From: Micropruina sp.
GTDB taxonomy: Bacteria > Actinomycetota > Actinomycetes > Propionibacteriales > Propionibacteriaceae
Reading direction: 5' to 3'
NCBI GenBank assembly: GCA_016716635.1
Contig: JADJVZ010000011.1
Span: forward strand, 1,116,001 to 1,180,000
DNA: 64,000 bases
A model generated the notes under the pieces. The model made no database searches. It had not been told where the DNA came from and saw only the letters and a program-made list of their open reading frames with translations. Below, piece by piece: positions 16,637 to 25,442 of this stretch. How positions within the stretch are numbered: position 1 is the stretch's first letter; each line of letters begins with the position of its first letter. The translations under genes and the position numbers were made by a program.

Positions 16637-17412
16637 GCCTGCACGCCCACCTCGTCGGCACCGGACGCCCGCGCGTCGCCTTCCTGCACGGGCTCTTCGG
16701 CCAGGGACGCAACTGGACGACGATCGCGCATGGCCTGACGCCGGAGTTCACCAGCGTGCTGCTGGACCTGCCCAACCACGGCCACAGCGGGTGGACGACT
16801 TCTTTCGACTACATCGCCTGGGCGGACCTCGTCGCCGAGGACATCGCAGAGCGCCTGGGATCCGCGGCACGACTCAGCGTGGTCGGACATTCACTGGGCG
16901 GCAAGGTGGCCATGCTGCTGGCGTTGCGGCACCCCGAACTCGTCCGGAGCCTCGCGGTGGTCGACATCGCGCCCGACAGTTCCTCTCACGGTGATTCCAT
17001 GGGGCAACTCATCGGCGCGATGCAAAGCCTCGACCTCGCCACACTCACCAGCCGGGCCCAAGCTGACGCGCAACTGGCCGGCAAGGTGCCTGACCCCGAC
17101 GTCCGCGGGTTTTTGCTCCAGAACCTGCATCGACGCCAACAGGCCTTCGCCTGGCGGATGAACCTGCCGATGCTGGCGGAGTCGCTGCCCGCGATCTTCG
17201 GTTGGCCCGCCGGGGTTGAGGGCCATTACGACGGTCCGGTGCTGTGGTTGTGCGGTGACCGCTCGGAATACGTCCGTGCCGAACACGAGGCACCGATGCG
17301 CGAGCTGTTCCCCGGCACGCGCCGGGTAGACCTGCCCGCCGGCCACTGGGTGCACGCGGACGCCCCCGATCAGACCATCGCGGTGCTGCGGGAGTTCCTC
17401 GAGACGACCTGA
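16633..17412 (+). CDS. Alpha/beta-fold hydrolase
   Basis: The 259-aa protein has the complete esterase/lipase-like catalytic set: HGLFGQGRNW oxyanion-side loop (about residue 20), nucleophile Ser in VVGHSLGGK, acid in CGDRSEYV and the histidine in AGHWVHADAP. The pattern DLPNHGHSGW is that of YbfF-type esterases. The substrate cannot be read from the sequence. It starts within the stop codon of the zinc-finger gene, so the two are translated together; whether this is functional or only compact packing is open. Confidence 0.88.
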   Translation: MSLHAHLVGTGRPRVAFLHGLFGQGRNWTTIAHGLTPEFTSVLLDLPNHGHSGWTTSFDYIAWADLVAEDIAERLGSAARLSVVGHSLGGKVAMLLALRHPELVRSLAVVDIAPDSSSHGDSMGQLIGAMQSLDLATLTSRAQADAQLAGKVPDPDVRGFLLQNLHRRQQAFAWRMNLPMLAESLPAIFGWPAGVEGHYDGPVLWLCGDRSEYVRAEHEAPMRELFPGTRRVDLPAGHWVHADAPDQTIAVLREFLETT

Positions 17413-17425
17413 CCGGCGACCACGC

Positions 17426-18079
17426 TCAGCCGGCGACCACGTCGACGATGGTGGCCGGGAAGTTCGGCAGCCCGCCGCCGCCATTTGCGGCATCACGGCC
17501 GTCTTGGCCGCCCTCGGCGATGTTGCCGATGACCGCCACTGAGGGGGCGTCCATCGTGCCGATGATGGTGTGCTCGCCTTGGATCGGGGAATCGCCATAG
17601 ACCAGCAAGAACTGCGAACCATTGGTATCGGCGCCGCGGTTGACCTCCACCACGCTGCCTTTCGGGTAGCTGTCATGGGGCGTGATCTCGTCCGAGAAGG
17701 TATAGCCGGGTCCTCCATCACCGGTCCCGCTGGGGTCACCGCATTGCAAGGCGAAGATCCCGGAGTCGTAGAGGCGGTGGCAGTCCGTGGCGTCGAAGAA
17801 GTTCTGCCGGGCGAGATTCTCGAACGAGTTCACCCCGCAGGGCGCCTTTGCCCGATCCAGGGTGAGCTTGACGTCACCGTCGCTCATGCGGAGGGTGAGG
17901 ACGACGGTCCCAGTGTTGGGCACGTTGGCACCGCTAGGCGGATCGACGGCCTTCGCCGGGGTGCCACCGAGTCGGTATTCGCAGGTGGTGCCGGGGGTAC
18001 TGGGCGCTGCCGCCGGGCGCAGCGCGCACCCGCTCGCCAACAACCCGACTGCGACCACGATCGTCCATCCGCGTAACAC
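17426..18079 (-). CDS. Cyclophilin-type peptidyl-prolyl isomerase lipoprotein
   Basis: The 217-aa protein begins with a lipoprotein signal (MLRGWTIVVAVGLLASGCAL, lipobox LASGC) and continues with a cyclophilin domain: SDGDVKLTLDRAKAPCGVNSFENLA, the CHRLYDSGIFALQCGDPSGTG substrate region and GSQFLLVYGDSPI. It would be an outer-face, membrane-anchored isomerase that helps exported proteins fold. The first residue is a GTG with GGAGG directly before it. The FALQCGDPSGTGDGGPGY stretch is the recognisable cyclophilin active-site neighbourhood, with Arg of the typical FHR motif present as CHRLY. It converges with the hydrolase gene. Confidence 0.9.
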   Translation of the reverse strand: MLRGWTIVVAVGLLASGCALRPAAAPSTPGTTCEYRLGGTPAKAVDPPSGANVPNTGTVVLTLRMSDGDVKLTLDRAKAPCGVNSFENLARQNFFDATDCHRLYDSGIFALQCGDPSGTGDGGPGYTFSDEITPHDSYPKGSVVEVNRGADTNGSQFLLVYGDSPIQGEHTIIGTMDAPSVAVIGNIAEGGQDGRDAANGGGGLPNFPATIVDVVAG

Positions 18080-18134
18080 CCCTCCACCTTGCCAGACGAA
18101 CTCACGTCGGTTCGGGAGGCCCTAGGGTGGGTTT

Positions 18135-18800
18135 GTGGTGAATCTGACGCGCATCTATACCCGCACCGGCGACGCGGGGAACACCCGGCTCTCCGACGCC
18201 TCCGAGGTATCCAAGACCGATCCTCGGGTGTCGGCCTATGGGGATGTCGACGAAGCGAACTCCCTGATCGGCCTGGCGCTGTCTCGCGGGGTGCTACCGG
18301 AGGTCCTCGCAGAAGCGCTGCGCCTGATCCAGAACGAACTATTCGACGTCGGTGCCGACCTCAGCACTCCTATGGTGGCCGATCCGCCGTGGCCGCCGCT
18401 CCGCATCGAGCAGCCGAGCATCGAGCGCCTGGAAGCCTGGTGCGACGCCTTCGGCGAGCCGCTGCCAGCGTTGAGCTCGTTCATCCTCCCCACGGGCAGC
18501 GAGGCGGCTGGATGGCTCCACCTGGCGCGGACGGTCGTCCGCCGGGCGGAGCGGACGGGGTGGCAGGCCGTCGAGCTTTACGGGACGGAGACCGGCGCCG
18601 GGGAGCAGCCCGGTGGCGTTAACGTGGTGGCGCTGACCTACCTGAACCGGCTCTCGGACCTGTTGTTCATCATGGCGCGCGTCGCCAATGCCGGAGACGA
18701 CGTGTTGTGGATCCCCGGCAAGGATCGCGAACCGCTCGATGCGCGGGCGCGCCGCCAACGGGATCGGATCGAGCGCCAGCAGGCCCACGGCAACGTCTAG
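18135..18800 (+). CDS. PduO-type cob(I)alamin adenosyltransferase
   Basis: The 221-aa enzyme transfers the adenosyl group of ATP to cob(I)alamin to make adenosylcobalamin, the cofactor of methylmalonyl-CoA mutase. Signatures are the N-terminal IYTRTGDAGNTRLSD phosphate-binding motif, RVSAYGDVDEANSLIG, and the C-terminal half with ARTVVRRAERTGWQAVEL and LNRLSDLLFIMARVAN. Two GTG codons at 18135 and 18138 are possible starts. Its closeness to mce and the presence of a PPi-phosphofructokinase fit propionate fermentation. In M. tuberculosis the same enzyme (Rv1314c) also lies just past the ATP synthase operon. Confidence 0.93.
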   Translation: MVNLTRIYTRTGDAGNTRLSDASEVSKTDPRVSAYGDVDEANSLIGLALSRGVLPEVLAEALRLIQNELFDVGADLSTPMVADPPWPPLRIEQPSIERLEAWCDAFGEPLPALSSFILPTGSEAAGWLHLARTVVRRAERTGWQAVELYGTETGAGEQPGGVNVVALTYLNRLSDLLFIMARVANAGDDVLWIPGKDREPLDARARRQRDRIERQQAHGNV

Positions 18801-18817
18801 CGGCCGAAAGGACGCCG

Positions 18818-19264
18818 TTAGCCCTGGTAGCGCCGTCCCGGCGGGGCGGCCTCGAGCCAGGCCAACAGTGCCGTGAGCGCGTCGGCGGTCATGGCGGCCT
18901 CGATGATCACGTCGCGGGAACGCACGGCGACCTCCACGATGACCTGGTCGGCGTACAGCGCCGTCGCCTCGGTGGGCGAGGGCCGTCGCTGCCCCAACAC
19001 GCGCAGATCGCCGCGCTCGGCTTTGAAGGCGGGCCGCAGGCCGAAGCTGAGGGACCGGAACCATTCGACGCTGCCGCCGCGATACCGGGTGATGCCAAGG
19101 GCCCAGGCCGCCTTACCGCTGTCCGAGGGCACCTTCAGGCTGCATTCGAAAAGGCCAGCGCCGCGGGAAATCCAGCGACGCCGCAGCATGAGCAACACGA
19201 CCAGCAAGACCGCGATGCCGACGCAGGCCATGATCAGCCATTCGGAGGTGGCCACCGGATCCAC
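18818..19264 (-). CDS. DUF2550 membrane-anchored protein
   Basis: The 148-aa protein has one N-terminal membrane helix (about residues 8-28) and a cytoplasmic domain of the DUF2550 family, recognised by the WISRGAGLFECSLK opening and ALGITRYRGGSVEWFRSLSF. Function is unknown. It follows atpC in the same direction, as the equivalent gene (Rv1312) does in mycobacteria, so a role connected with the ATP synthase or a shared transcript is possible. It starts at a GTG and converges with the adenosyltransferase gene. A small hairpin lies in the atpC spacer. Confidence 0.88.
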   Translation of the reverse strand: MDPVATSEWLIMACVGIAVLLVVLLMLRRRWISRGAGLFECSLKVPSDSGKAAWALGITRYRGGSVEWFRSLSFGLRPAFKAERGDLRVLGQRRPSPTEATALYADQVIVEVAVRSRDVIIEAAMTADALTALLAWLEAAPPGRRYQG

Positions 19265-19281
19265 GGCTCAGCCCTCGTCGA

Positions 19282-19299
19282 GTGCCACTTGCGTGGCAC
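19282..19299 (-). other. Small hairpin between atpC and the DUF2550 gene
   Basis: GTGCCAC-TTGC-GTGGCAC forms a 7-bp stem in the 68-base spacer. There is no T-run, so it is more likely a message-processing or stabilising stem than a terminator. Confidence 0.35.
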
Positions 19300-19332
19300 C
19301 CTCAGTCGCCGGGCTTGGCCGCGGTGGTTCCA

Positions 19333-19737
19333 TCAGGACTGCCCGGCCGCCTTCTCCGCGGCCTTCACCTGAGCGCTGGCGCGGCGATAATGGCGGCGTG
19401 TTTCCTCGGTGAGGTCACCGTCATCGATGAGCTTCTGCGCTGCGGCGAGCTCCTTCTCGGCCTCGGGCAGCAAGATCTCGTGCGCGAGCCGGGCGTACTG
19501 ACTCAGCAGCGACACGTGATCGTCCGCGACGGAGATGAATCCCCCATCGATCGCGATGATCTCGCGGCGTCCGTCCTCGCTGATGATCTCGGCCGCGCAC
19601 GGCACTAAGGCGGCGAGGAAAGGCTCGTGGCGAGGCAGGATACCGACATCGCCCTCGATGGTGCGGGCGGTGACCTGCGTCGCCGGACCGACCCACACGA
19701 TCCCGTCGGCCGAGACGACCTCAGCGGTCAGGGGCAT
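19333..19737 (-). CDS. atpC: ATP synthase epsilon subunit
   Basis: The 134-aa epsilon subunit of F1 couples rotation to catalysis and inhibits ATP hydrolysis. It opens with the beta-sandwich strands LTAEVVSADGIVWVGPATQV and the highly typical GDVGILPRHEPFLAAL, then ends with the two-helix C-terminal domain (AEKELAAAQKLI ... RRASAQVKAAEKA). It is the last subunit gene, separated from atpD by one base. The two-helix tail is complete, unlike the shortened mycobacterial version, so normal autoinhibition is possible. Confidence 0.97.
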   Translation of the reverse strand: MPLTAEVVSADGIVWVGPATQVTARTIEGDVGILPRHEPFLAALVPCAAEIISEDGRREIIAIDGGFISVADDHVSLLSQYARLAHEILLPEAEKELAAAQKLIDDGDLTEETRRHYRRASAQVKAAEKAAGQS

Positions 19738-19738
19738 G

Positions 19739-21202
19739 TCAGCCTTCCTTCTGGATGCGGTCCCAGTTGGCCATGACCATGTCCATGCCGCCGACGTTGA
19801 AGAACGCCTGCTCGGCGATGTGGTCGACCTCGCCCTCGCAGATCATCTTGAACGAGGCGATGGTGTCGGCCAGCGGGACGGTCGAACCCTCGACGTTGGT
19901 GAACTTCGTCGCCATGTAGGTGTTCTGGCTGAGGAACTGCTGGATCCGGCGAGCGCGGCCCACCATGATCTTGTCTTCCTCAGAGAGCTCATCGATGCCC
20001 AGGATCGCGATGATGTCCTGAAGTTCCTTGTTGCGCTGCAGGATCTGCTTGACCCGAATCGCCACGTCGTAGTGCTCCTGGCCCACGTACTGCGGGTCGA
20101 GGATGCGCGAGGAGGAGGTCAGCGGGTCCACGGCCGGGTAGAGACCGCGGGAGGCAACCTCACGCGAGAGTTCGGTGGTGGCGTCCAGGTGGGCGAACGT
20201 CGTGGCCGGCGCCGGGTCGGTGTAGTCATCGGCCGGCACGTAGATGGCCTGCATCGAGGTGATGGAGTGCCCCTTGGTGGAGGTGATTCGCTCCTGGAGC
20301 TGGCCCATTTCGTCGGCCAGGTTCGGCTGGTAACCCACGGCCGAGGGCATGCGGCCCAACAGCGTGGAAACCTCGGAGCCGGCCTGCGTGAACCGGAAGA
20401 TGTTGTCGATGAACAACAACACGTCCTGGTTCTCGACGTCGCGGAAGTACTCGGCCATCGTGAGCGCCGAGAGCGCAACCCGAAGACGAGTGCCCGGGGG
20501 CTCGTCCATCTGGCCGAAGACCAGGGCGGTGTCCTTCATGACGCCGGCCTCAATCATTTCGGTGATGAGGTCGTTGCCTTCACGGGTGCGCTCCCCCACA
20601 CCGGCGAACACCGACGTGCCACCGAAGTTGTGGGCGATGCGGTAGATCATTTCCTGGATCAGCACCGTCTTGCCGACGCCGGCGCCGCCGAACAGGCCGA
20701 TCTTGCCGCCCTTGACGTACGGGGTGAGCAGGTCGAGCACCTTGATGCCGGTCTCCAGCATCTCGGTGCGGGACTCCAACGCGTCGAACTTCGGGGCGGA
20801 CCGGTGAATCGGCCAACGCTCCTTGATCTCGATGTTGGTGATGTCCTCGTTGAGGCACTCACCGGTCACGTTCCAGACGCGACCCTTGGTCACCAGACCC
20901 ACGGGGACGCTGATGGGCTCCCCGGTGTCGCGCACCAGCGTGCCGCGACGCATGCCGTCGGTCGGCTTGAGCGAAATCGCGCGCACCAGGTTGTCGCCCA
21001 CGTGCAGCGCCACCTCGGCGGTGATCGTGCGGGCCGGCTCCTCGGAGTTGGCCTCGATGTCGATCAACAGCGCATTGAGGATGTCGGGCATCTGGTCGGC
21101 CGGGAACTCGACGTCCACGACCGGGCCGATGACGCGGGCGACACGGCCCACGCCCAAGGCGCCCTTGGTGGCTTCGGCGGCGTTATTGGTCGTCACTGTC
21201 AT
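19739..21202 (-). CDS. atpD: ATP synthase beta subunit
   Basis: The 487-aa catalytic subunit carries the Walker A loop GGAGVGKTVLIQE (about residue 165), the catalytic GERTREGNDL, Walker B ALLFID-like stretch DVLLFIDNIFRF and the signature PAVDPLTSSSRIL. The DELSEED loop appears as DELSEEDKIMVGRARRIQ. It starts at ATG after the gamma subunit gene with an 18-base spacer. A conserved ten-residue N-terminal extension (MTVTTNNAAEA) precedes the first strand. All catalytic motifs are intact. Confidence 0.98.
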   Translation of the reverse strand: MTVTTNNAAEATKGALGVGRVARVIGPVVDVEFPADQMPDILNALLIDIEANSEEPARTITAEVALHVGDNLVRAISLKPTDGMRRGTLVRDTGEPISVPVGLVTKGRVWNVTGECLNEDITNIEIKERWPIHRSAPKFDALESRTEMLETGIKVLDLLTPYVKGGKIGLFGGAGVGKTVLIQEMIYRIAHNFGGTSVFAGVGERTREGNDLITEMIEAGVMKDTALVFGQMDEPPGTRLRVALSALTMAEYFRDVENQDVLLFIDNIFRFTQAGSEVSTLLGRMPSAVGYQPNLADEMGQLQERITSTKGHSITSMQAIYVPADDYTDPAPATTFAHLDATTELSREVASRGLYPAVDPLTSSSRILDPQYVGQEHYDVAIRVKQILQRNKELQDIIAILGIDELSEEDKIMVGRARRIQQFLSQNTYMATKFTNVEGSTVPLADTIASFKMICEGEVDHIAEQAFFNVGGMDMVMANWDRIQKEG

Positions 21203-21220
21203 GTCAGTCTCTCGCTCTCG

Positions 21221-22132
21221 TCAGGAGTCCTGGGCGGTGAGGTCGGCCAGCGCGCTGGCCCCACCGACAATCTCGCTGATTTCCTGGGTGATCTCGGCCT
21301 GGCGGGCCTGGTTGGTCTCGCGGGTAAGCCGCTCGATGAGTTGTTGTGCGTTGTCGGTGGCCGACTTCATCGCCCGCTGCTGATTGGCCAGCTGGGAGGC
21401 GGCGCTTTGCAACAGGTAGAACCAGATGCGGCTGCGCAGGTAGAGCGGGAGGAGTTCGTCCAAGACGGTCTCCGGATCCGGCTCGAACTCATACATCGGC
21501 GTCAGTTGGTTGGGCTCGGGCGGGGTCACACCCTCGACCACCTCCAGGGGCAGCAAGCGCCGCACATGGGGGGTCTGCGTGAGCATCGACTCCATGCGGG
21601 TGTACACCGCGTAGATCTCGTCGACGCCGCCGGCCTCAGACCCCTTGAGGAAGTCAGTCATCAGCCGATCCGCGATCTCGTGGGCCACCTCGTACGTCGG
21701 GGCGTCAGAGAACCCCGACCACGACTCCTCAATGGGCATCTCGCGGAACGTGAGGTAGCCGATGCCCTTACGACCGATCGGATACCGAACGACCTCTTTG
21801 CCCTCGTCCCGCAACCGCTGCGCTAACTGCGCTGCAGCCTTGATGGCGTTCGAGGAGTACGCGCCGTTCATGCCGCGGTCGGAGGTGATGAACACCAGCG
21901 CGGCACGCTTCGGGTTCACGGGCTCCTTCGTGAGCGGATGATCGACGTTGGAGTAGGTCGCCACGGCCGAAACCGCGCGGTTCAGTTCGCGGGTGAACGG
22001 TAACGCCCGGGCGGCGGTCCGTTGCGCCTTGATGATCCGGGACGCGGCGATGAGTTCCATCGCGCGCGTGATCTTCATCGTGGCCGTCACCGACTTTCGT
22101 CGCTGACGGAGCTCCCGCAGGCTGGCTCCCAT
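21221..22132 (-). CDS. atpG: ATP synthase gamma subunit
   Basis: The 303-aa rotor shaft subunit begins MGASLRELRQRRKSVTATMK and ITRAMELIAASRI, and ends with the complementary helix RAMKSATDNAQQLIERLTRETNQARQ, both typical of gamma. The middle holds the Rossmann-like domain with LVFITSDRGMNGAYSSN. It carries an insertion rich in acidic residues around SEAGGVDEIY and TPPEPNQLTPMYEFEPDPE, usual in actinobacteria. Three bases separate it from atpA. Confidence 0.97.
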   Translation of the reverse strand: MGASLRELRQRRKSVTATMKITRAMELIAASRIIKAQRTAARALPFTRELNRAVSAVATYSNVDHPLTKEPVNPKRAALVFITSDRGMNGAYSSNAIKAAAQLAQRLRDEGKEVVRYPIGRKGIGYLTFREMPIEESWSGFSDAPTYEVAHEIADRLMTDFLKGSEAGGVDEIYAVYTRMESMLTQTPHVRRLLPLEVVEGVTPPEPNQLTPMYEFEPDPETVLDELLPLYLRSRIWFYLLQSAASQLANQQRAMKSATDNAQQLIERLTRETNQARQAEITQEISEIVGGASALADLTAQDS

Positions 22133-22135
22133 GGA

Positions 22136-23773
22136 TCAGCCCCGCTTCCCCACGACGATCTGCTCAGCCTCGACGTCCTCGTCCGCAGTTGCGGTGTGAT
22201 GAGCCTCGACGACGAGCGGAGTGCCGTCGGATGTGCGGAACTGACCCTTGAACTCCGTGAGCGCCTTCTCGACGGCTTGCTCCGAGGCGTCATCCCACTT
22301 GCCGGTATTGGCAATGTTGGTGAGCGCGTCGGACGAACGTCGCAGGTAGTCCAGGAACTCCCGCTCGAAGCGGAGCACGTCACGGACGGGCACGTCGTCG
22401 AAGCGACCGGTAGTACCGGCCCACACAGAGACGACCTGGTCCTCGACCGGGTACGGGGAGTACTGCGGCTGACGCAGCAACTCCATCAGGCGGGATCCGC
22501 GATCGAGCTGGCGACGGGAGGCCGCGTCCAGGTCGGAGGCGAACATGGCGAAGGCCTGCATGTCGCGGTACTGCGCCAGGTTGATCTTGAGCGTGCCGGA
22601 GACCGACTTCATGGCCTTGATCTGGGCCGCGCCGCCCACGCGGGACACCGAGATGCCCACGTCGATGGCAGGACGCTGGTTGGCGTTGAACAGGTCGGAC
22701 TGCAAGAAGATCTGGCCGTCGGTGATCGAGATCACGTTGGTCGGGATGTAGGCCGACACGTCGTTGGCCTTGGTTTCGATGATGGGCAGGCCCGTCATCG
22801 AACCGGCGCCGAGCTCGTCGGAGAGCTTCGCACAACGCTCCAGCAGGCGCGAGTGTAAGTAGAAGACGTCGCCGGGGTAAGCCTCACGGCCCGGGGGCCG
22901 ACGCAGCAGCAACGACATCGACCGGTAGGCCTCGGCCTGCTTGGTCAGGTCGTCGAAGATGATGAGGACGTGCTTGCCGGCGTACATCCAGTGCTGGCCG
23001 ATGGCCGAACCGGTGTACGGGGCCAGGTACTTGTAGCCCGCGGGATCGGACGCCGGGGCGTGGACGATCGTCGTGTACTCCATCGCGCCGGCCTCTTCGA
23101 GCACGCCACGCAACGCTGCGACGGTCGAGCCCTTCTGACCGATGGCCACGTAGATGCAGCGCACCTGCTTGGTCGGATCGCCGGACTTCCAGTTCGACAA
23201 CTGGTTGATGATCGTGTCGATCGCGATGGCCGTCTTACCGGTCTTGCGGTCGCCAATGATCAACTGGCGCTGGCCGCGTCCGATGGGGGTCATGGCGTCG
23301 ATGGCCTTGATGCCGGTTTGCAGCGGCTCGTTGACGCCCTGGCGGTCCATGACGCCGGCCGCCTGAAGCTCCAGCGGACGGCGGCCGTCGATGTTCGTGA
23401 TGTCGCCGAGGCCGTCGATCGGCTCGCCGATCGCGTTCACCACGCGTCCTAGGTAACCGTCGCCGACCGGGACGCTCAGCACCTCGCCGGTGCGATGCAC
23501 GATCGAGCCCTCTTCAATGCCTTCGGACTCACCGAGGACCACGACGCCGATCTCGCGGACGTCGAGGTTCAGCGCGATGCCCATCGTGCCGTTCTCGAAG
23601 CGGAGAAGCTCGTTGGCCATGGCCGAGGGCAACCCCTCGACCCGCGCGATGCCGTCGCCGGACACTGCCACGGTGCCGATCTCTTCGCGCGCGGCGGTCT
23701 CGGGCGTGTAGTTGGTAACGAACTTCTGCAGCGCGTCCCGAATCTCTTCGGGACGAATGGTCAGTTCTGCCAT
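22136..23773 (-). CDS. atpA: ATP synthase alpha subunit
   Basis: The 545-aa non-catalytic nucleotide-binding subunit starts MAELTIRPEEIRDALQKF at ATG 23773; the upstream in-frame residues are spacer. It has the Walker A loop GDRKTGKTAIAIDT, VLIIFDDLTKQAEAYR as Walker B, and the signature PAIDVGISVSRVGGAAQIKAM. The tail (after about residue 510) carries an extra acidic stretch, TADEDVEAEQIV, as in other actinobacteria. It lies between atpH (68-base spacer) and atpG. Confidence 0.98.
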   Translation of the reverse strand: MAELTIRPEEIRDALQKFVTNYTPETAAREEIGTVAVSGDGIARVEGLPSAMANELLRFENGTMGIALNLDVREIGVVVLGESEGIEEGSIVHRTGEVLSVPVGDGYLGRVVNAIGEPIDGLGDITNIDGRRPLELQAAGVMDRQGVNEPLQTGIKAIDAMTPIGRGQRQLIIGDRKTGKTAIAIDTIINQLSNWKSGDPTKQVRCIYVAIGQKGSTVAALRGVLEEAGAMEYTTIVHAPASDPAGYKYLAPYTGSAIGQHWMYAGKHVLIIFDDLTKQAEAYRSMSLLLRRPPGREAYPGDVFYLHSRLLERCAKLSDELGAGSMTGLPIIETKANDVSAYIPTNVISITDGQIFLQSDLFNANQRPAIDVGISVSRVGGAAQIKAMKSVSGTLKINLAQYRDMQAFAMFASDLDAASRRQLDRGSRLMELLRQPQYSPYPVEDQVVSVWAGTTGRFDDVPVRDVLRFEREFLDYLRRSSDALTNIANTGKWDDASEQAVEKALTEFKGQFRTSDGTPLVVEAHHTATADEDVEAEQIVVGKRG

Positions 23774-23841
23774 GTTCCGCGTCCTTGCTTTAGTCAATGT
23801 CTGCTGGTGTGTGACCGGATCCCCGGCCGACGGTGTTGGTG

Positions 23842-24633
23842 TTACCCGAGTTGTCGAGTGACGTCCTCGATGCGACCGGCGACGGTCCCCTCGATGACAT
23901 CGTCGCCGATGCGTACTCGGACGCCACCGAGCACCTCCGGGTCGACCACGACCTGAAGGGTCACCTCGCGGCCGAGTTGCTTGGTGAGCGCGGCGCGCAG
24001 GGCATTCGCCTGCTTTTCGCTCAACGGTTGGGCCACTGTGACGTGGGCGATGGCGTGCTGACGCAACGCCGCGGCCAATGCCAAGTAGGAATCGAGGGTG
24101 AGGTCGAAGGTCCGTTGCCGAGCGGCGACGGCCCGGCGAGCGAGGCCTTCCGAGACGTGGGCGACCTTGCCCTTGATGAGTTCGGTCACCAGCGCTTGGC
24201 GTCCAACGAGGGGCGCGTTGCGATCCCCGATGGCGGACCGCAGCTCCGGTGAGGCGTCGACGAGGCGTCCGAGTCGGAACAGTTCTTCTTCGACTGTCCC
24301 GAGCGTTCCCGCACCCAGGGCCTCCCGCAGCGCGGCGCGGACGGCCTGGCGCTCCAGGGCTGCCCCTAGTGCGTTGGCCCCGCCCCAGCGACGCCGGACG
24401 GCCTCGCCGAGGACCGTCGCGGTCGCCTTGGATACTTTGCCGCCGAACAACCCCCGCGCGAGCGCCACGCGGGCGTCCTCGTCGGTCGTGACGTCGGTGA
24501 GGGCGCGCTTGAGGGCCGGGCTGGCGTCGATCGCGTCAACGACGGCGAACAACTCCTCGGCGAGCCCTGCCGCGGCTACCTCATCGGTGACCCGGTCGAG
24601 CTCGCCCATGCGGGCCTCTGCGACAGCGCTCAT
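23842..24633 (-). CDS. atpH: ATP synthase delta subunit
   Basis: The 263-aa stator subunit joins the peripheral stalk to the top of F1. Its C-terminal part (LGREVTLQVVVDPEVLGGVRVRIGDDVIEGTVAGRIEDV) is the conserved delta ending. It is longer than the 180 aa of E. coli, with additional N-terminal helices, a common feature in actinobacteria, but it is not fused to a b-type subunit as in mycobacteria. Its ATG overlaps the atpF stop by 4 bases. Confidence 0.95.
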   Translation of the reverse strand: MSAVAEARMGELDRVTDEVAAAGLAEELFAVVDAIDASPALKRALTDVTTDEDARVALARGLFGGKVSKATATVLGEAVRRRWGGANALGAALERQAVRAALREALGAGTLGTVEEELFRLGRLVDASPELRSAIGDRNAPLVGRQALVTELIKGKVAHVSEGLARRAVAARQRTFDLTLDSYLALAAALRQHAIAHVTVAQPLSEKQANALRAALTKQLGREVTLQVVVDPEVLGGVRVRIGDDVIEGTVAGRIEDVTRQLG

Positions 24634-25163
24634 GCCTTGCCCGTCGAGGTCGACTGAGCCTCAAGATCGGCGATGAACCGATCGACAGTGCGCTGCGCCC
24701 GGGCGTCGTCGTCGAGGGATTCCCCCACGATGCGTCCGGCCAAGGAGGTGGCCAGGCCACCCACCTCGGTGCGCAGTTGCTGGACGGCCTGCGTGCGCTC
24801 AGCGTCGATCTGAGACTTGGCGCTGGCGAGAAGCCGCGCGGACTCTTCCTGAGCTTGCTGGCGCATGTCGGTCACGATGCTCGACCCCTGAGATTTGGCT
24901 TCCTCGCGAATGCGGGCAGCCTCCTCACGCGCGGTCGCGAGTTGGGCCTTGTACTCCTCGAGGGCGGCCGCAGCCTCCTTTTGAGCAGACTCGGCCTTCT
25001 CGATGCCACCCTGGATGGCTGCCGTGCGGGCCGTGTACGTCTTCTCGAACATCGGCACGACAGTGCGTGCCATGACGAACCAGAGGACCCCGAACAGCAC
25101 GAGGCCGACCAGGAACTCAGGCAGCTCCGGCAGGAGCGGCCCAAGATCGATTTCTAGCAGCAC
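24630..25163 (-). CDS. atpF: ATP synthase b subunit
   Basis: The 177-aa peripheral-stalk subunit has one N-terminal membrane helix (about residues 16-36, FLVGLVLFGVLWFVMARTVVP) and a long charged helix (GGIEKAESAQKEAAAALEEYKAQ) to the end. The start is GTG 25163 (VLLEIDLGPLLPEL), placed just after the atpE stop with GAG in the stop region; an upstream frame would read into atpE. It ends within the start of atpH, so the two stator subunits are translationally coupled. Confidence 0.95.
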   Translation of the reverse strand: MLLEIDLGPLLPELPEFLVGLVLFGVLWFVMARTVVPMFEKTYTARTAAIQGGIEKAESAQKEAAAALEEYKAQLATAREEAARIREEAKSQGSSIVTDMRQQAQEESARLLASAKSQIDAERTQAVQQLRTEVGGLATSLAGRIVGESLDDDARAQRTVDRFIADLEAQSTSTGKA

Positions 25164-25170
25164 AGTCGGC

Positions 25171-25401
25171 TCACTTGAAGACGAAGGCCAGGGCGATGGC
25201 GATGATGGCGAGGGCCTCGACCACGGCAAAGCCGATCCACGCCGTGCCCATCATGGCGCCGCGCGCCTCGGGCTGACGGGCCGTGCCATTGATGACCGAG
25301 GCGAAGATCCAAGCCACGCCGAGCGCAGGGCCCAACGTCGCCAGGCCGTAGCCGATCATGCTGAGCGAGCCGGTGATGTTGAGTTCCAGCAGGGTGAGCA
25401 T
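25171..25401 (-). CDS. atpE: ATP synthase c subunit
   Basis: The 76-aa ring subunit has two membrane hairpin helices joined by the polar loop ARQPEARG. The ion-carrying carboxylate is Glu62 in GFAVVEALAII. The residue after it is Ala and the first helix has no Gln in GPALGVAW, so the sodium-type ligand set is missing and proton coupling is expected. The ATG at 25401 follows AAAGGAAC. It lies between atpB and atpF. Confidence 0.97.
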   Translation of the reverse strand: MLTLLELNITGSLSMIGYGLATLGPALGVAWIFASVINGTARQPEARGAMMGTAWIGFAVVEALAIIAIALAFVFK

Positions 25402-25442
25402 TCGGTGTTCCTTTCGGAGGAGTTTCTTCGGTGACGAAGTTC

